A DNA stretch of 64,000 nucleotides, from NCBI RefSeq assembly GCF_002953135.1, contig NZ_CP026372.1, forward strand, positions 3,459,501 through 3,523,500, given 5' to 3'. This DNA is from Sphingobium sp. SCG-1. Lineage in GTDB: Bacteria; Pseudomonadota; Alphaproteobacteria; Sphingomonadales; Sphingomonadaceae. Below, piece by piece: positions 35,575 to 43,706 of this stretch (positions within the stretch are counted from its first letter, which is position 1; each line of letters begins with the position of its first letter). The translations under genes were made by a program, and so were the position numbers. Below the pieces are notes generated by a model. It saw only the letters and a program-made list of their open reading frames with translations. It did not search any database and had not been told where the DNA came from.

Positions 35575-35927
35575 GCTACATTGATGGGTTCGTGATTCCG
35601 GTGCCGACCGGCAACAAGGAAGCATATCGTGCCATGGCGGCCAAAGCTGCGCCGGTGCTGCTGGAACATGGCGCGTTGCGCGTTGTGGAGGCTTGGGGAG
35701 ACGATATCCAGCCGGGCAAGACCAACGACTTCCGTACTGCGGTCATCGCAGAAGACGGCGAAAGCGTGGCGTTCTCCTGGATTGAGTGGCCGTCCAAAGA
35801 GGTACGTGATGCAGGTATGGCGAAGGTTATGGATGATGAGCGGATGAAGCCCGACGGCGACCTTCCGTTCAGCGGCGCGCGCATGATCTATGGCGGCTTC
35901 GCACCCCTGATCGACGAAAAAGCCTGA
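35571..35927 (+). CDS. DUF1428 family protein (YbaA-like)
   Basis: A 118-residue protein with the DUF1428 pattern SYIDGFVIPVPTGNKEAYRAMA and FSWIEWPSKEVRDAGMAKVM. The fold is a ferredoxin-like dimer; no biochemical role is established as far as I know. It sits in the middle of the HxlR-linked operon, overlapping the GST gene by 4 bp. Confidence 0.92.
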   Translation: MSYIDGFVIPVPTGNKEAYRAMAAKAAPVLLEHGALRVVEAWGDDIQPGKTNDFRTAVIAEDGESVAFSWIEWPSKEVRDAGMAKVMDDERMKPDGDLPFSGARMIYGGFAPLIDEKA

Positions 35928-35941
35928 AGGGAGAAGTGGTT

Positions 35942-36730
35942 ATGACAGGAACATCATACCCCGCAGGAAATCCGTTCGTCTGGTACGAATTGATGACCAG
36001 CGACGTGACCGCCGCCAAGCAGTTCTACGGCACGCTCATGGGCTGGTCGATGTCCGAGGTGGAGGCGGGCGGTGAGCCTTATACGATCCTGTCCGCTGAC
36101 GGTCAGGGCATTGGCGGCATCATGCGCATCCCGGCCGTAGCGGCAGGGTCCGCCAGGCCCGGCTGGTTCGGCTATGTCGGCGTACCCGATGCAAGCGCGG
36201 CCGTGGAGGCGATGGCAGCGGATGGCGCGAGCGTGCACATGCCGGTGACTCATATTCCCGAAGTAGGGCACATCGCCATGCTTGCCGATCCGCAGGGCGC
36301 GACCTTCTACGTCATCCAGCCGGAAGGCGAAGGTCCGGCCACGTCTTTTTCCGCCATGCCGAGCGCGGGCAAATTCGGCTGGAACGAACTGCACGCGGGA
36401 GAGCTGGCAGGTGCCCTCGCCTTCTACACACGTCACATGGGCTGGAAGGCGTTCGACGGCATGGATATGGGTCCGATGGGCACCTATCAATTCTACGGCC
36501 TCGAAGGCACGACGCTCGGCGGAATGATGACGAAAACGCCCGACACGCCCCGGCCCGAGTGGAAGCATTACGCTTGGGTCGACGACATCGACGCCGCCGC
36601 CAGCCGCGTTACCGAGGGGGGAGGGCAGATCGTGCATGGCCCCTCCCCCGTCCCCGGCGACCTGTTCATGGTCCAGATCACCGACCCGCAAGGCGCGGCA
36701 TTCGCCATGGTGGGGCATCGCAAGAACTGA
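35942..36730 (+). CDS. Two-unit VOC-family protein
   Basis: A 262-residue protein with two VOC halves: first NPFVWYELMTSDVTAAKQFY and later FGWNELHAGELAGALAFYTR. Each ends in a metal-site-like segment (ADPQGATFYVIQ; TDPQGAAFAMVG). Tandem VOC proteins can form a complete active site in one chain. ATG 35942 follows GGGAG (gaagGGAGaagtgg). An upstream GTG at 35936 is possible but less likely. It is the fourth gene of the operon. Confidence 0.9.
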   Translation: MTGTSYPAGNPFVWYELMTSDVTAAKQFYGTLMGWSMSEVEAGGEPYTILSADGQGIGGIMRIPAVAAGSARPGWFGYVGVPDASAAVEAMAADGASVHMPVTHIPEVGHIAMLADPQGATFYVIQPEGEGPATSFSAMPSAGKFGWNELHAGELAGALAFYTRHMGWKAFDGMDMGPMGTYQFYGLEGTTLGGMMTKTPDTPRPEWKHYAWVDDIDAAASRVTEGGGQIVHGPSPVPGDLFMVQITDPQGAAFAMVGHRKN

Positions 36731-36746
36731 AGCCGGGAGAGATCGC

Positions 36747-37199
36747 ATGAATGACGACACGCGCGAACTGAAGGTGGAAAAGCACATTGCCGCGCCGACC
36801 GCCAAGGTATGGGAAATTATGACGGAGCGTCTCACCGAATGGTGGTGCCCCAAGCCGTGGACGACCGAGATCGTCGAGATGGACCGGCGTCCTGGCGGGC
36901 GGGCCGCAATGGTGATGCACGGCCCCAATGGCGAAGCACATCCAAGCGACGGCATCTATCTTGCCTACGAACCGGGCGTGCGGTTCGCCTTCACCGATGC
37001 ACTCAATGCCGATCTGACACCACAAACGCCCTTCATGATCGGCATATTCTCGATCGCGGCGGATGGCGATGGCACACTGTACACCGCTTGCGCGCGCCAC
37101 TGGACCGACGAGGCCATGCAGCAGCACAAGGACATGGGTTTCGAGCAAGGCTGGGGCGCGGTCGCCGATCAGCTCAAGGCGCTTTGCGAAGCCGACTAG
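36747..37199 (+). CDS. SRPBCC/AHSA1-domain protein
   Basis: A 150-residue START-like protein (LKVEKHIAAPTAKVWEIMTERLTEWWCPKPW... FEQGWGAVADQLKALCEA). The helix-grip fold binds hydrophobic ligands. It is the last gene of the HxlR-linked operon, 16 bp after the tandem VOC protein, and is followed by a terminator-like hairpin. The GGGAGA before ATG 36747 supports the start. Confidence 0.92.
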   Translation: MNDDTRELKVEKHIAAPTAKVWEIMTERLTEWWCPKPWTTEIVEMDRRPGGRAAMVMHGPNGEAHPSDGIYLAYEPGVRFAFTDALNADLTPQTPFMIGIFSIAADGDGTLYTACARHWTDEAMQQHKDMGFEQGWGAVADQLKALCEAD

Positions 37200-37222
37200 G
37201 GCCGATTGCAGCGCATCCCCGG

Positions 37223-37252
37223 TTGACTTGGCGGCGGGTCTTCTCTATCGGA
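37223..37252 (+). promoter_or_regulatory. Housekeeping-type promoter of rpmH
   Basis: TTGACT (37223-37228), 17 bases, then TATCGG (37246-37251) gives the only -35/-10 pair in the gap before rpmH. The TTGAC element is perfect while the -10 is weak, as in many GC-rich alphaproteobacterial ribosomal promoters. Confidence 0.5.
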
Positions 37253-37266
37253 CCCGCTCGACATGC

Positions 37267-37293
37267 GGCTGCCGGTTTTGGCGGCCCTTTTTT
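37267..37293 (+). terminator. Intrinsic terminator/attenuator before rpmH
   Basis: GGCTGCC (37267-37273) pairs with GGCGGCC (37280-37286, one G-T) and is followed by C and six Ts. It can end the detoxification operon. Because it lies downstream of the apparent rpmH promoter it could also attenuate rpmH. Confidence 0.75.
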
Positions 37294-37326
37294 GTCTTGC
37301 CGATTTTTAGAACTAGTACCTGAGGA

Positions 37327-37875
37327 ATGAGCGATGAAGCGCACCTTTCAACCGAGCAATCTCGTCCGCAAGCGTCGTCACGGCTTCCGTGCGCGCATGG
37401 CGACGGTGGGCGGCCGCAACATCCTGCGCGCCCGTCGCAGCCGCGGCCGGAAGAGCCTGAGCGCCTGATCGAAGCGTCCGGGAACGACGGCGCCATCGCG
37501 ATCCTCGCGAAGCGCGCCGACTTTCTGGCGGCGAATCGGGGACGCAGGCAGCCGATGCCCGGATTCGTCCTGTTGGTCCGCGACCGGCAGGATGGTGATC
37601 CGACCAAGCGAATCGGCTTTACCGTTACCAAGAAGATTGGCGGCGCTGTCGTCCGGAACCGGATGAAGCGCCGTTTTCGCGTTCTGGCGCGAGAGCTTCT
37701 CCCGACCCTGGGCATTGCGGGCGCGGATCATGTGCTGATCGGGCGCGAGGGCGGAGTCGAACGGGACTTCGCGCTGTTGCGGGGCGAGATGGAAAAGGCG
37801 CTGCGCAAGCTAGCGAGTGGCGGCGGTCAGGCCCCTCGCCCGCCGCGCGCAAAACCCGGTAAGCAACGGGGATGA
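37327..37875 (+). CDS. rnpA: Ribonuclease P protein component, start unusual
   Basis: The RnpA core is clear: LAKRADFLAANRGRR, PGFVLLVRDR, RIGFTVTKKIGGAVVRNRMKRRFR (the RNR motif) and ADHVLIGREGG. It binds RNase P RNA for tRNA 5' processing. No ATG, GTG or TTG occurs in frame between 37327 and the core. Either translation starts at ATG 37327, 7 bases before rpmH, giving a 182-residue protein with rpmH nested inside it, or it starts at a non-standard codon such as CTG 37465, which overlaps the rpmH stop and has GGAAGAG upstream (136 residues). Family length is about 110-135. Its stop overlaps yidD. Confidence 0.85.
   Translation: MSDEAHLSTEQSRPQASSRLPCAHGDGGRPQHPARPSQPRPEEPERLIEASGNDGAIAILAKRADFLAANRGRRQPMPGFVLLVRDRQDGDPTKRIGFTVTKKIGGAVVRNRMKRRFRVLARELLPTLGIAGADHVLIGREGGVERDFALLRGEMEKALRKLASGGGQAPRPPRAKPGKQRG
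37334..37468 (+). CDS. rpmH: Ribosomal protein bL34
   Basis: The frame reads MKRTFQPSNLVRKRRHGF... followed by RARMATVGGRNILRARRSRG and ends KSLSA: 44 residues, the normal length of bL34, a basic protein of the large subunit. GAGG lies 8 bases before ATG 37334. It opens the usual rpmH-rnpA-yidD-yidC string and is wholly contained within the open frame of rnpA. Confidence 0.97.
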   Translation: MKRTFQPSNLVRKRRHGFRARMATVGGRNILRARRSRGRKSLSA

Positions 37876-38084
37876 TCGCCCGCCTCCTTCAGGCGATTGC
37901 CCGCGGATGGCAGCTTGGCCCGTCGCGCATATTGCCTCCCTCCTGCCGCTACGCCCCCAGCTGTTCCGAATACGCCATAGAGGCGCTCGGCAAATATGGT
38001 GCGATCAAGGGTAGCTGGCTGGCGACGAAGCGGCTAATGCGATGCCACCCATGGGGTGGGTCGGGGTACGATCCGGTTCCCTGA
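37872..38084 (+). CDS. yidD: Membrane protein insertion efficiency factor YidD
   Basis: A 70-residue protein with the YidD signature PPSCRYAPSCSEYAIEALGKYG and RCHPWGGSGYDPVP. It assists YidC-dependent insertion at the inner membrane. It overlaps rnpA by 4 bp and precedes yidC by 53 bp, the normal order. Confidence 0.96.
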   Translation: MIARLLQAIARGWQLGPSRILPPSCRYAPSCSEYAIEALGKYGAIKGSWLATKRLMRCHPWGGSGYDPVP

Positions 38085-38137
38085 CATTCGGGTAGCGGCC
38101 TTTCAACACAGACTTTATCGGCGGGAGCCAATCTGAC

Positions 38138-39853
38138 GTGGACGACAAGCGGAACATCATTCTCGCGGTAGTGCTGAGCGCACTGATCCTGTTCGGATGG
38201 CCTTACATCGCGCAGCGGTTCTTCCCCGCCGCAAATCCCCCTGCCACCCAGATACAGGGCGGCAAGACAACGCCGGTGGCGAGCCCCAATGCCGACCCGG
38301 CAGCGGACAGCCCTACCGCGATCCGCGACCGGGGCGCCGTGCTGAAAGGCAGCCCGCGCGTCGCCATCGAAACCCCGAAGTTGCAGGGTTCGATCAACCT
38401 GAAAGGCGCGCGGATAGATGATATCGTGCTGCCGACCTATCGCGAAACCATCGCCAAGACCTCCCCTGCGATCCGGCTCTATTCGCCGGGCGGCACGCGC
38501 GATGCTTATTTCGCGGGGTTTGGCTGGTCAGGCGCGGGGCTGAAAGGGCCGGATGCGAACACCGTCTGGACTGCCTCGGGCAGCAAGCTGACGCCGACGA
38601 CGCCTGTCACGCTGTCGTGGAATAACGGTGCGGGACAGTTGTTCGAGATCGGCCTCTCGGTGGACAAGGACTTCATGTTCACCGTGAATCAGAAGGTCAT
38701 TAACAGCAGCAGCGGACCCGTGGCCGTGCAGCCCTATGGCTACATCAGCCGCGACGGGCATTCGAAAGACCCGAGCAGCTGGACGATCCACACCGGGCCG
38801 ATTGGCGTCTTCAACAACAAAGCCAATTATGACGTCAACTTCCAGGATCTGGATGAGGATGGCAATCAGTCGTTCCCGAGCACCGGTGGCTGGATCGGCT
38901 TTACCGACAAATACTGGTTGTCGGCTCTCGTTCCCGATCAGAAAACGGCATTCACCGGCCAGTTCCGTAAAGGCGCGGGGTCGCAATATCAGGCGGATTA
39001 CAGCCTGACGCCCGTCCTCCTCGGCGCCGGCAAGGCAGTGTCGCAGACGTCTCGCCTGTTCGTGGGCGCGAAGGAAGTGCGCACGCTCGAAGCCTATCAG
39101 GATGCCCCCGCACCGCTCGGCATATCGCTGTTCGACCGCGCGATCGACTGGGGCTGGTTCTACTGGTTCGAAAAGCCGATCTTCTCGCTGCTGCACTGGC
39201 TGTTCACGCAGATCGGCAATTTCGGCGTGGCGATCATCTGCCTGACGCTAATCGTGCGCGGCATAATGTTCCCGGTCGCCCAGCGCCAGTTCGCCAGCAT
39301 GGCGGCGATGCGCGCCGTGCAGCCCAAGCTGAAGGCGCTGCAGGAGAAATATAAGGACGACAAGCCCAAGCTCCAGCAGGAGATGATGGAGCTATACAAG
39401 CGCGAGAAGGTCAATCCGCTCGCGGGTTGCCTGCCGATCTTCCTCCAAATTCCCATCTTCTTCGCACTTTACAAAGTGCTACAGCTAACAATTGAGATGC
39501 GACATCAGCCGTTCGTGCTGTGGATAAAGGACTTGTCCGCACCCGATCCGCTGCATGTCCTCAATCTGTTTGGGCTGCTCGACTTCCAGCCGCCCGCCTT
39601 CCTCGCCATCGGCGTGTTGGCGATCCTGCTTGGAATATCCATGTGGCTCCAGTTCAAGCTGAACCCGGCACAGATGGACCCGATGCAACAGCAGATCTTC
39701 TCCCTGATGCCGTGGATGATGATGTTCGTGATGGCGCCTTTCGCCGCCGGTCTGCTGGTCTACTGGATCACCAACAACCTGCTGTCGATGGCGCAGCAAT
39801 GGTGGCTGTATAAGCGGCACCCCGTGCTAAGCACGCCGGCGACCGCGAAGTGA
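38138..39853 (+). CDS. yidC: Membrane protein insertase YidC
   Basis: A 571-residue protein of the Gram-negative type. It has a first transmembrane helix (NIILAVVLSALILFGWPYIA), a large periplasmic beta-supersandwich domain (about 60-340) and the conserved five-helix insertase core (FGVAIICLTLIVRGIMFPVA... GCLPIFLQIPIFFALYKVL). The conserved groove arginine lies in LIVRG. It inserts membrane proteins alone or with Sec. The start GTG 38138 follows gcGGGAGccaatctgac. It overlaps engB by 4 bp. Confidence 0.97.
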   Translation: MDDKRNIILAVVLSALILFGWPYIAQRFFPAANPPATQIQGGKTTPVASPNADPAADSPTAIRDRGAVLKGSPRVAIETPKLQGSINLKGARIDDIVLPTYRETIAKTSPAIRLYSPGGTRDAYFAGFGWSGAGLKGPDANTVWTASGSKLTPTTPVTLSWNNGAGQLFEIGLSVDKDFMFTVNQKVINSSSGPVAVQPYGYISRDGHSKDPSSWTIHTGPIGVFNNKANYDVNFQDLDEDGNQSFPSTGGWIGFTDKYWLSALVPDQKTAFTGQFRKGAGSQYQADYSLTPVLLGAGKAVSQTSRLFVGAKEVRTLEAYQDAPAPLGISLFDRAIDWGWFYWFEKPIFSLLHWLFTQIGNFGVAIICLTLIVRGIMFPVAQRQFASMAAMRAVQPKLKALQEKYKDDKPKLQQEMMELYKREKVNPLAGCLPIFLQIPIFFALYKVLQLTIEMRHQPFVLWIKDLSAPDPLHVLNLFGLLDFQPPAFLAIGVLAILLGISMWLQFKLNPAQMDPMQQQIFSLMPWMMMFVMAPFAAGLLVYWITNNLLSMAQQWWLYKRHPVLSTPATAK

Positions 39854-40509
39854 CGCCTGAAGACGCACAGGCCGAGGAGGAACGGCAGGCGCTGATCGAA
39901 ACCGCGCGCAAGATCTTTGCGGGGCCGATCGCGTTCCTGAAATCCGCGCCGGACCTTAAATTCCTGCCCGATGCGTCGGTCAACGAAGTGGCCTTTGCCG
40001 GACGGTCAAATGTGGGCAAGTCGTCGCTCTTGAATGCGCTGACGAACCGCAACGGCCTTGCCCGTACATCGAACACGCCGGGACGGACGCAGGAGCTGAA
40101 CTTCTTCGATGTAGGCACACCCCCGGCGTTCCGGCTCGTCGACATGCCCGGCTATGGCTATGCGAAGGCGCCCAAGGATGTCGTGCGGAAATGGCGGTTT
40201 CTGGTGAACGACTATCTGCGTGGGCGGCCGGTGCTGAAGCGGACGCTGGTGCTGATCGACAGCCGCCATGGCATCAAGGATGTCGACCGCGACATCATGA
40301 AGATGCTGGACGATGCCGCCGTCAGCTATCGCATCGTGATGACCAAGGCGGACAAGGTGAAGGCGACCGAACTGGACGCCGTAACCGCCCGGACAGCCGA
40401 GGAAATCAGGAAGCGACCGGCGGCGCATCCCGACATCATCGCGACGTCCAGCGAAGGTGGAATGGGCATTGCGGAATTGCGCGGGGCGGTGCTGGAAGCC
40501 ATTGGCTGA
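39850..40509 (+). CDS. engB: Ribosome biogenesis GTPase EngB (YihA/YsxC)
   Basis: A 219-residue TRAFAC GTPase. G1 is AGRSNVGKSSLLNAL, G3 is VDMPGYGYAKA, G4 is MTKADK and G5 is ATSSEGG. It is needed for 50S assembly. The GTG at 39850 overlaps the yidC stop (GTGA), giving translational coupling with the insertase gene as is common in alphaproteobacteria. Confidence 0.95.
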   Translation: MTPEDAQAEEERQALIETARKIFAGPIAFLKSAPDLKFLPDASVNEVAFAGRSNVGKSSLLNALTNRNGLARTSNTPGRTQELNFFDVGTPPAFRLVDMPGYGYAKAPKDVVRKWRFLVNDYLRGRPVLKRTLVLIDSRHGIKDVDRDIMKMLDDAAVSYRIVMTKADKVKATELDAVTARTAEEIRKRPAAHPDIIATSSEGGMGIAELRGAVLEAIG

Positions 40510-40537
40510 GCAATCCGCGACCAATAGGAGAAAGCCC

Positions 40538-41212
40538 ATGTTGAAGCTTATCATCGGCAACAAGGCCTATTCGAGCTGGTCGCTGCGGGGATGGCTTGCC
40601 GCCAAGCAATCGGGATTGCCGTTCGAGGAAGTCGTGGTCCCGCTCTATGACGAGGCCTGGACTGCCCGGAAGGCGGAGAACGACCTGCTTCCCTCCGCCG
40701 GTAAAGTGCCGACGCTCTGGAATGGCGATGCGGTCGTTTGGGACAGCCTGGCGATCATCGATTACCTCAATGACCTGACCGGAGGCACCCGCTTCTGGCC
40801 GCAGGATTTGGCGGCGCGAGGGCTGGCGCGCTCGATCGCGGCGGAGATGCATGCAGGCTTCGTGCCGCTGCGGCAGGCCTGTCCGATGAATACGCGGCGG
40901 CTGTTCGATCCCGTCGCGCCGAGCGAAGCCGTGGCCGCCGATCTCGCGCGTATCCAGACGTTATGGGCGCAGGCACGCGCCTGCCATGGCGGCAGCGGAG
41001 ACTATCTGTTTGGAGCCTTTGGCGCGGCGGACATCATGTATGCACCGGTGGTAAGCCGCATCGTCAGCTATCAGTTGCCAATCGCACCCTTCGCGCGCGC
41101 CTATGCCGACGCCGTGATAGCGCACCCGTGGATGCAGGACTGGATCGCGGCAGCCCAAGAGGAAGACTGGGTGCTTGACCAATATGAGCAACAGCCGACT
41201 GGAAAGTCCTGA
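40538..41212 (+). CDS. Glutathione S-transferase family protein
   Basis: A 224-residue GST (MLKLIIGNKAYSSWSLRGWL... AGKVPTLWNGDAVVWDSLAI) of the group often annotated as YliJ/maleylacetoacetate isomerase-like. The GSH-binding SNAIL-like element is VVWDSLAIIDYL. ATG 40538 is preceded by AGGAGAAAG. It follows engB by 28 bp and may share its transcript. It is clearly distinct from the GST at 34.9 kb. Confidence 0.92.
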   Translation: MLKLIIGNKAYSSWSLRGWLAAKQSGLPFEEVVVPLYDEAWTARKAENDLLPSAGKVPTLWNGDAVVWDSLAIIDYLNDLTGGTRFWPQDLAARGLARSIAAEMHAGFVPLRQACPMNTRRLFDPVAPSEAVAADLARIQTLWAQARACHGGSGDYLFGAFGAADIMYAPVVSRIVSYQLPIAPFARAYADAVIAHPWMQDWIAAAQEEDWVLDQYEQQPTGKS

Positions 41213-41226
41213 TCGCTACTCTGGAA

Positions 41227-42405
41227 TCATGCCTCTACTTCAGCGGCAAGATAGACGCGATTACGGCCATGTTCCTTCGCTAGGTACAAGGCGCGGTCGG
41301 CCGCTTTGAGCGCGGCGCGCGGGTCATCATAGGCAAGGACATTGGCGACGCCCGCCGAGAAGGTGATGCGGTCCATGCGCTCGCCGGTCGCACGATTGAC
41401 AAGGCTGCGCTGCGACAAATCGGCGCGCGCGGCATCCACCATCTCGCACGCTTCCGCCGCTGTCTTTCCGCGAAAGAGCATGACGAATTCCTCGCCGCCA
41501 TGTCTTGCCACATGGCACTTGTCGCCGGAGATTTTGGCAAGCAATCCACTGACGAATTTTAGAACACGGTCGCCTGTCTCATGGCCGTGGCTATCGTTGA
41601 CCAGCTTGAAGTGATCGATGTCGCAGAACGCGACGCTTAAGGGTTCACGGCAGTTCTGCGCCTTTAGCGTCTCCGCCGTCAGCGTCGCTTCGAAAGCGCG
41701 CCGATTAGGCAATCCCGTCAGATGATCCTGCTCAGCGGCGCGGCGCGCACTTTCCAGGCTCTGCTGGAGCGCCTTCGTCTGCTTCGCGCTTTCCCGCATC
41801 TGGCTTTCTACCTGGCGGGTCTTTTCCACCATGTTGCGCGTAAGGGTTATCAACCGGCCCAGCACCGGCTCTGCCTTCGCCTCATCGGAAAGGTCACGCA
41901 CCTGCTCCTGTAGGGCAGCGCCATAATCTTTCGCTGAGTTACGAGAGTCGTCGACCAACCCAGTGAATTGGTTGAGGTTGTCCTCAACCTTGCTCAACAT
42001 GTCATGCAACGTGTCGGCCGTTACATCCTTGTTCGGCGCGCTGGCGACAACAGACTCGACCCAGCTATTGGTGATCTTGCCACGTTCCGAAAGCACCGCA
42101 GCCACGGCTTTTTCGATGCCATGGTCGTTGCCCGTCAAATAGTCGTGCGCCACACCGAAGTTGAGCGGCGTAAGATCAAGGTCATGCGCGAACAGGAATG
42201 CGCCGATATCCTGATAAAGCTGCCGCCGGCGGTCGACTTCCCGATTAAAGGTTTTGCCCGGAGGCGTGCGGGCGGACACAGATTCCTCGGCAGCTTCATC
42301 AGCCTTCCCGCCGAAGCGCGTGGCCCACCGGGCAAGCCGCTCGGTAAGGCCTGAATGCGAATCGTTCGCCTGTGACTGTGTAGCTGCATTCCTCATGAGC
42401 GCCAT
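41227..42405 (-). CDS. GGDEF-domain diguanylate cyclase
   Basis: A 392-residue cytosolic protein. The N-terminal 220 residues are helical with probable coiled coil (about 195-225). The C-terminal GGDEF domain starts at DHLTGLPNRRAFEATL and has the active-site motif GGEEF (303-307), which is catalytically permissive. No RxxD inhibitory site precedes it. It should make cyclic di-GMP. A PilZ protein, a possible receptor for that signal, is encoded 5 kb away. Confidence 0.93.
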   Translation of the reverse strand: MALMRNAATQSQANDSHSGLTERLARWATRFGGKADEAAEESVSARTPPGKTFNREVDRRRQLYQDIGAFLFAHDLDLTPLNFGVAHDYLTGNDHGIEKAVAAVLSERGKITNSWVESVVASAPNKDVTADTLHDMLSKVEDNLNQFTGLVDDSRNSAKDYGAALQEQVRDLSDEAKAEPVLGRLITLTRNMVEKTRQVESQMRESAKQTKALQQSLESARRAAEQDHLTGLPNRRAFEATLTAETLKAQNCREPLSVAFCDIDHFKLVNDSHGHETGDRVLKFVSGLLAKISGDKCHVARHGGEEFVMLFRGKTAAEACEMVDAARADLSQRSLVNRATGERMDRITFSAGVANVLAYDDPRAALKAADRALYLAKEHGRNRVYLAAEVEA

Positions 42406-42449
42406 AACGACACTATTGCAGTGAAGTTTAGGTTAAGGACCGCAAAAGA

Positions 42450-43328
42450 TCAGATATCTACGCCGATCAGCCAGTCGTGAAAAATGCGCACGGCCCGGTT
42501 CTGAAGTGCTCGCGGACGGCAAACGAAGAAATAACGGTAAGGGCTTTCAACATGTTGGTTGAAGAGGCGCATCAGCCGGGGGTCACGTGCGTCATTATAA
42601 TGGCTGGCATGCATGACTGCGACACCGAGCCCTTGTGCAGCAGCTTCCAGCATGAGCGGCCCCGAATCATAATTGTCGATCGCAGCGGGCTGGATGTTGG
42701 GCAGCCCGATCGCTTCCTTCCAGGCATCGAAGCTTGCCGACATTTCGCGATGGAGCAAAACGGTGTGCTGCGATAACTGCTGCGGATCGGTAATGGCCTT
42801 CGGACCCTCGACCAGCCCTCGGCTAGCGATCAGATACACCTCGTCGCGGTCAAGCTCATGCGCGTACAAAGAAGGGTCGATATCTTTCGCCAGTACAATG
42901 GCGGCATCAAGCCCCTCGCCCAACCGCGCAACCGCATGCGGTGTCGTTTCGACATCCAGATGCAGCGTAGGATGCAGCGTCCGCAGTTCGCCAAGCCGGG
43001 GGAACAGCCGCTGGCTGGCGAACAGTGGCAGAACCGCTAGACGGAAACGCAATTGATTACCGCCGCTTTGAATGTTCTCCATCGCCGTGGACATAGCGTC
43101 GAGCGCGGGAGCAATATCGTCCAGCAATCGCTGCCCCAGTCCATTGATCTCCATGGACTGATGCTTTCGGTCGAATAGCGATTTGCCGATGAACCGCTCC
43201 AGCGCCTGCACGCGTCGGCTAAGGGCCGGTGTCGAAAGAGCCAACTCCTCAGCAGCGGCTTTCACGGACCCCAAACGCGCAACCTGCACGAAAGCCTCGA
43301 GGGCTGTGAGGGGCGGCAAACGGCGCAT
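42450..43328 (-). CDS. LysR-type transcriptional regulator (GcvA-like)
   Basis: A 292-residue LTTR with the winged helix LPPLTALEAFVQVARLGSVKAAAEELALSTPALSRRVQALE and a substrate-binding domain (AVLPLFASQRLFPRLGEL, LDVETTPHAVARLGEGLDAAIVL). The start resembles GcvA/AmpR-type members. No divergent enzyme gene lies opposite; the gap holds a candidate small RNA instead. Confidence 0.93.
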   Translation of the reverse strand: MRRLPPLTALEAFVQVARLGSVKAAAEELALSTPALSRRVQALERFIGKSLFDRKHQSMEINGLGQRLLDDIAPALDAMSTAMENIQSGGNQLRFRLAVLPLFASQRLFPRLGELRTLHPTLHLDVETTPHAVARLGEGLDAAIVLAKDIDPSLYAHELDRDEVYLIASRGLVEGPKAITDPQQLSQHTVLLHREMSASFDAWKEAIGLPNIQPAAIDNYDSGPLMLEAAAQGLGVAVMHASHYNDARDPRLMRLFNQHVESPYRYFFVCRPRALQNRAVRIFHDWLIGVDI

Positions 43329-43499
43329 CAGCTTTTATCTGTACCGATATTTTTGCGCTGCACCATAATCATTTCTCCACTTTCATGCCCGACGTTCTGG
43401 GGGATGGCCTTGGAAAGAAGCAACGGTCAGGGATATGCGCAAGATGCAGAATTTGCAACCGTGGTAACATTCTTCGCAGTTGCGGAATTTTTGGAGTCG
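43329..43499. other. Upstream half of the gap between lysR and the methyltransferase
   Basis: No believable reading frame is present. The region is A/T-richer than its surroundings and must contain the promoters of lysR (minus) and of the candidate small RNA (plus). I could not assign a -35/-10 pair with confidence. Confidence 0.4.
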
Positions 43500-43575
43500 C
43501 TGCAAAAGGGCTGTGCCTTTCAGGCATCCTCTCCTAAAACTCGGCGGGCTGGTCTTCGGACCGGCCCCTTTTTTT
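43500..43575 (+). ncRNA. Candidate small RNA with C/U-rich anti-SD segment and terminator
   Basis: A compact unit ends in a textbook terminator: GGGCTGGTC-TTCG-GACCGGCCC (43546-43567), then C and seven Ts. Before it is a small hairpin GTGCC-TTTCA-GGCAT (43513-43527) followed by unpaired CCTCTCCTAAAAC, which is complementary to Shine-Dalgarno sequences. There is no gene upstream on this strand for at least 2 kb that the terminator could serve. The layout resembles short alphaproteobacterial anti-SD small RNAs. The 5' end is estimated. Confidence 0.5.
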
Positions 43576-43706
43576 GTATCTTAGGTTCATCACCCCCCGT
43601 TGAACCAGCTTCACTTACAGGCGTTGTTCCGATCGACAGCGTAGCGACTTGCCAAATTGCTACAATTTTGCGACGCGCTGTTGATAAGAATAACGGCAGG
43701 ATTTGA

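Noticed and set aside
43353..43706. Plus-strand 117-codon frame upstream of the methyltransferase
   Set aside because: It reads straight through a perfect terminator with seven Ts and has no family resemblance; a small RNA explains the region better.
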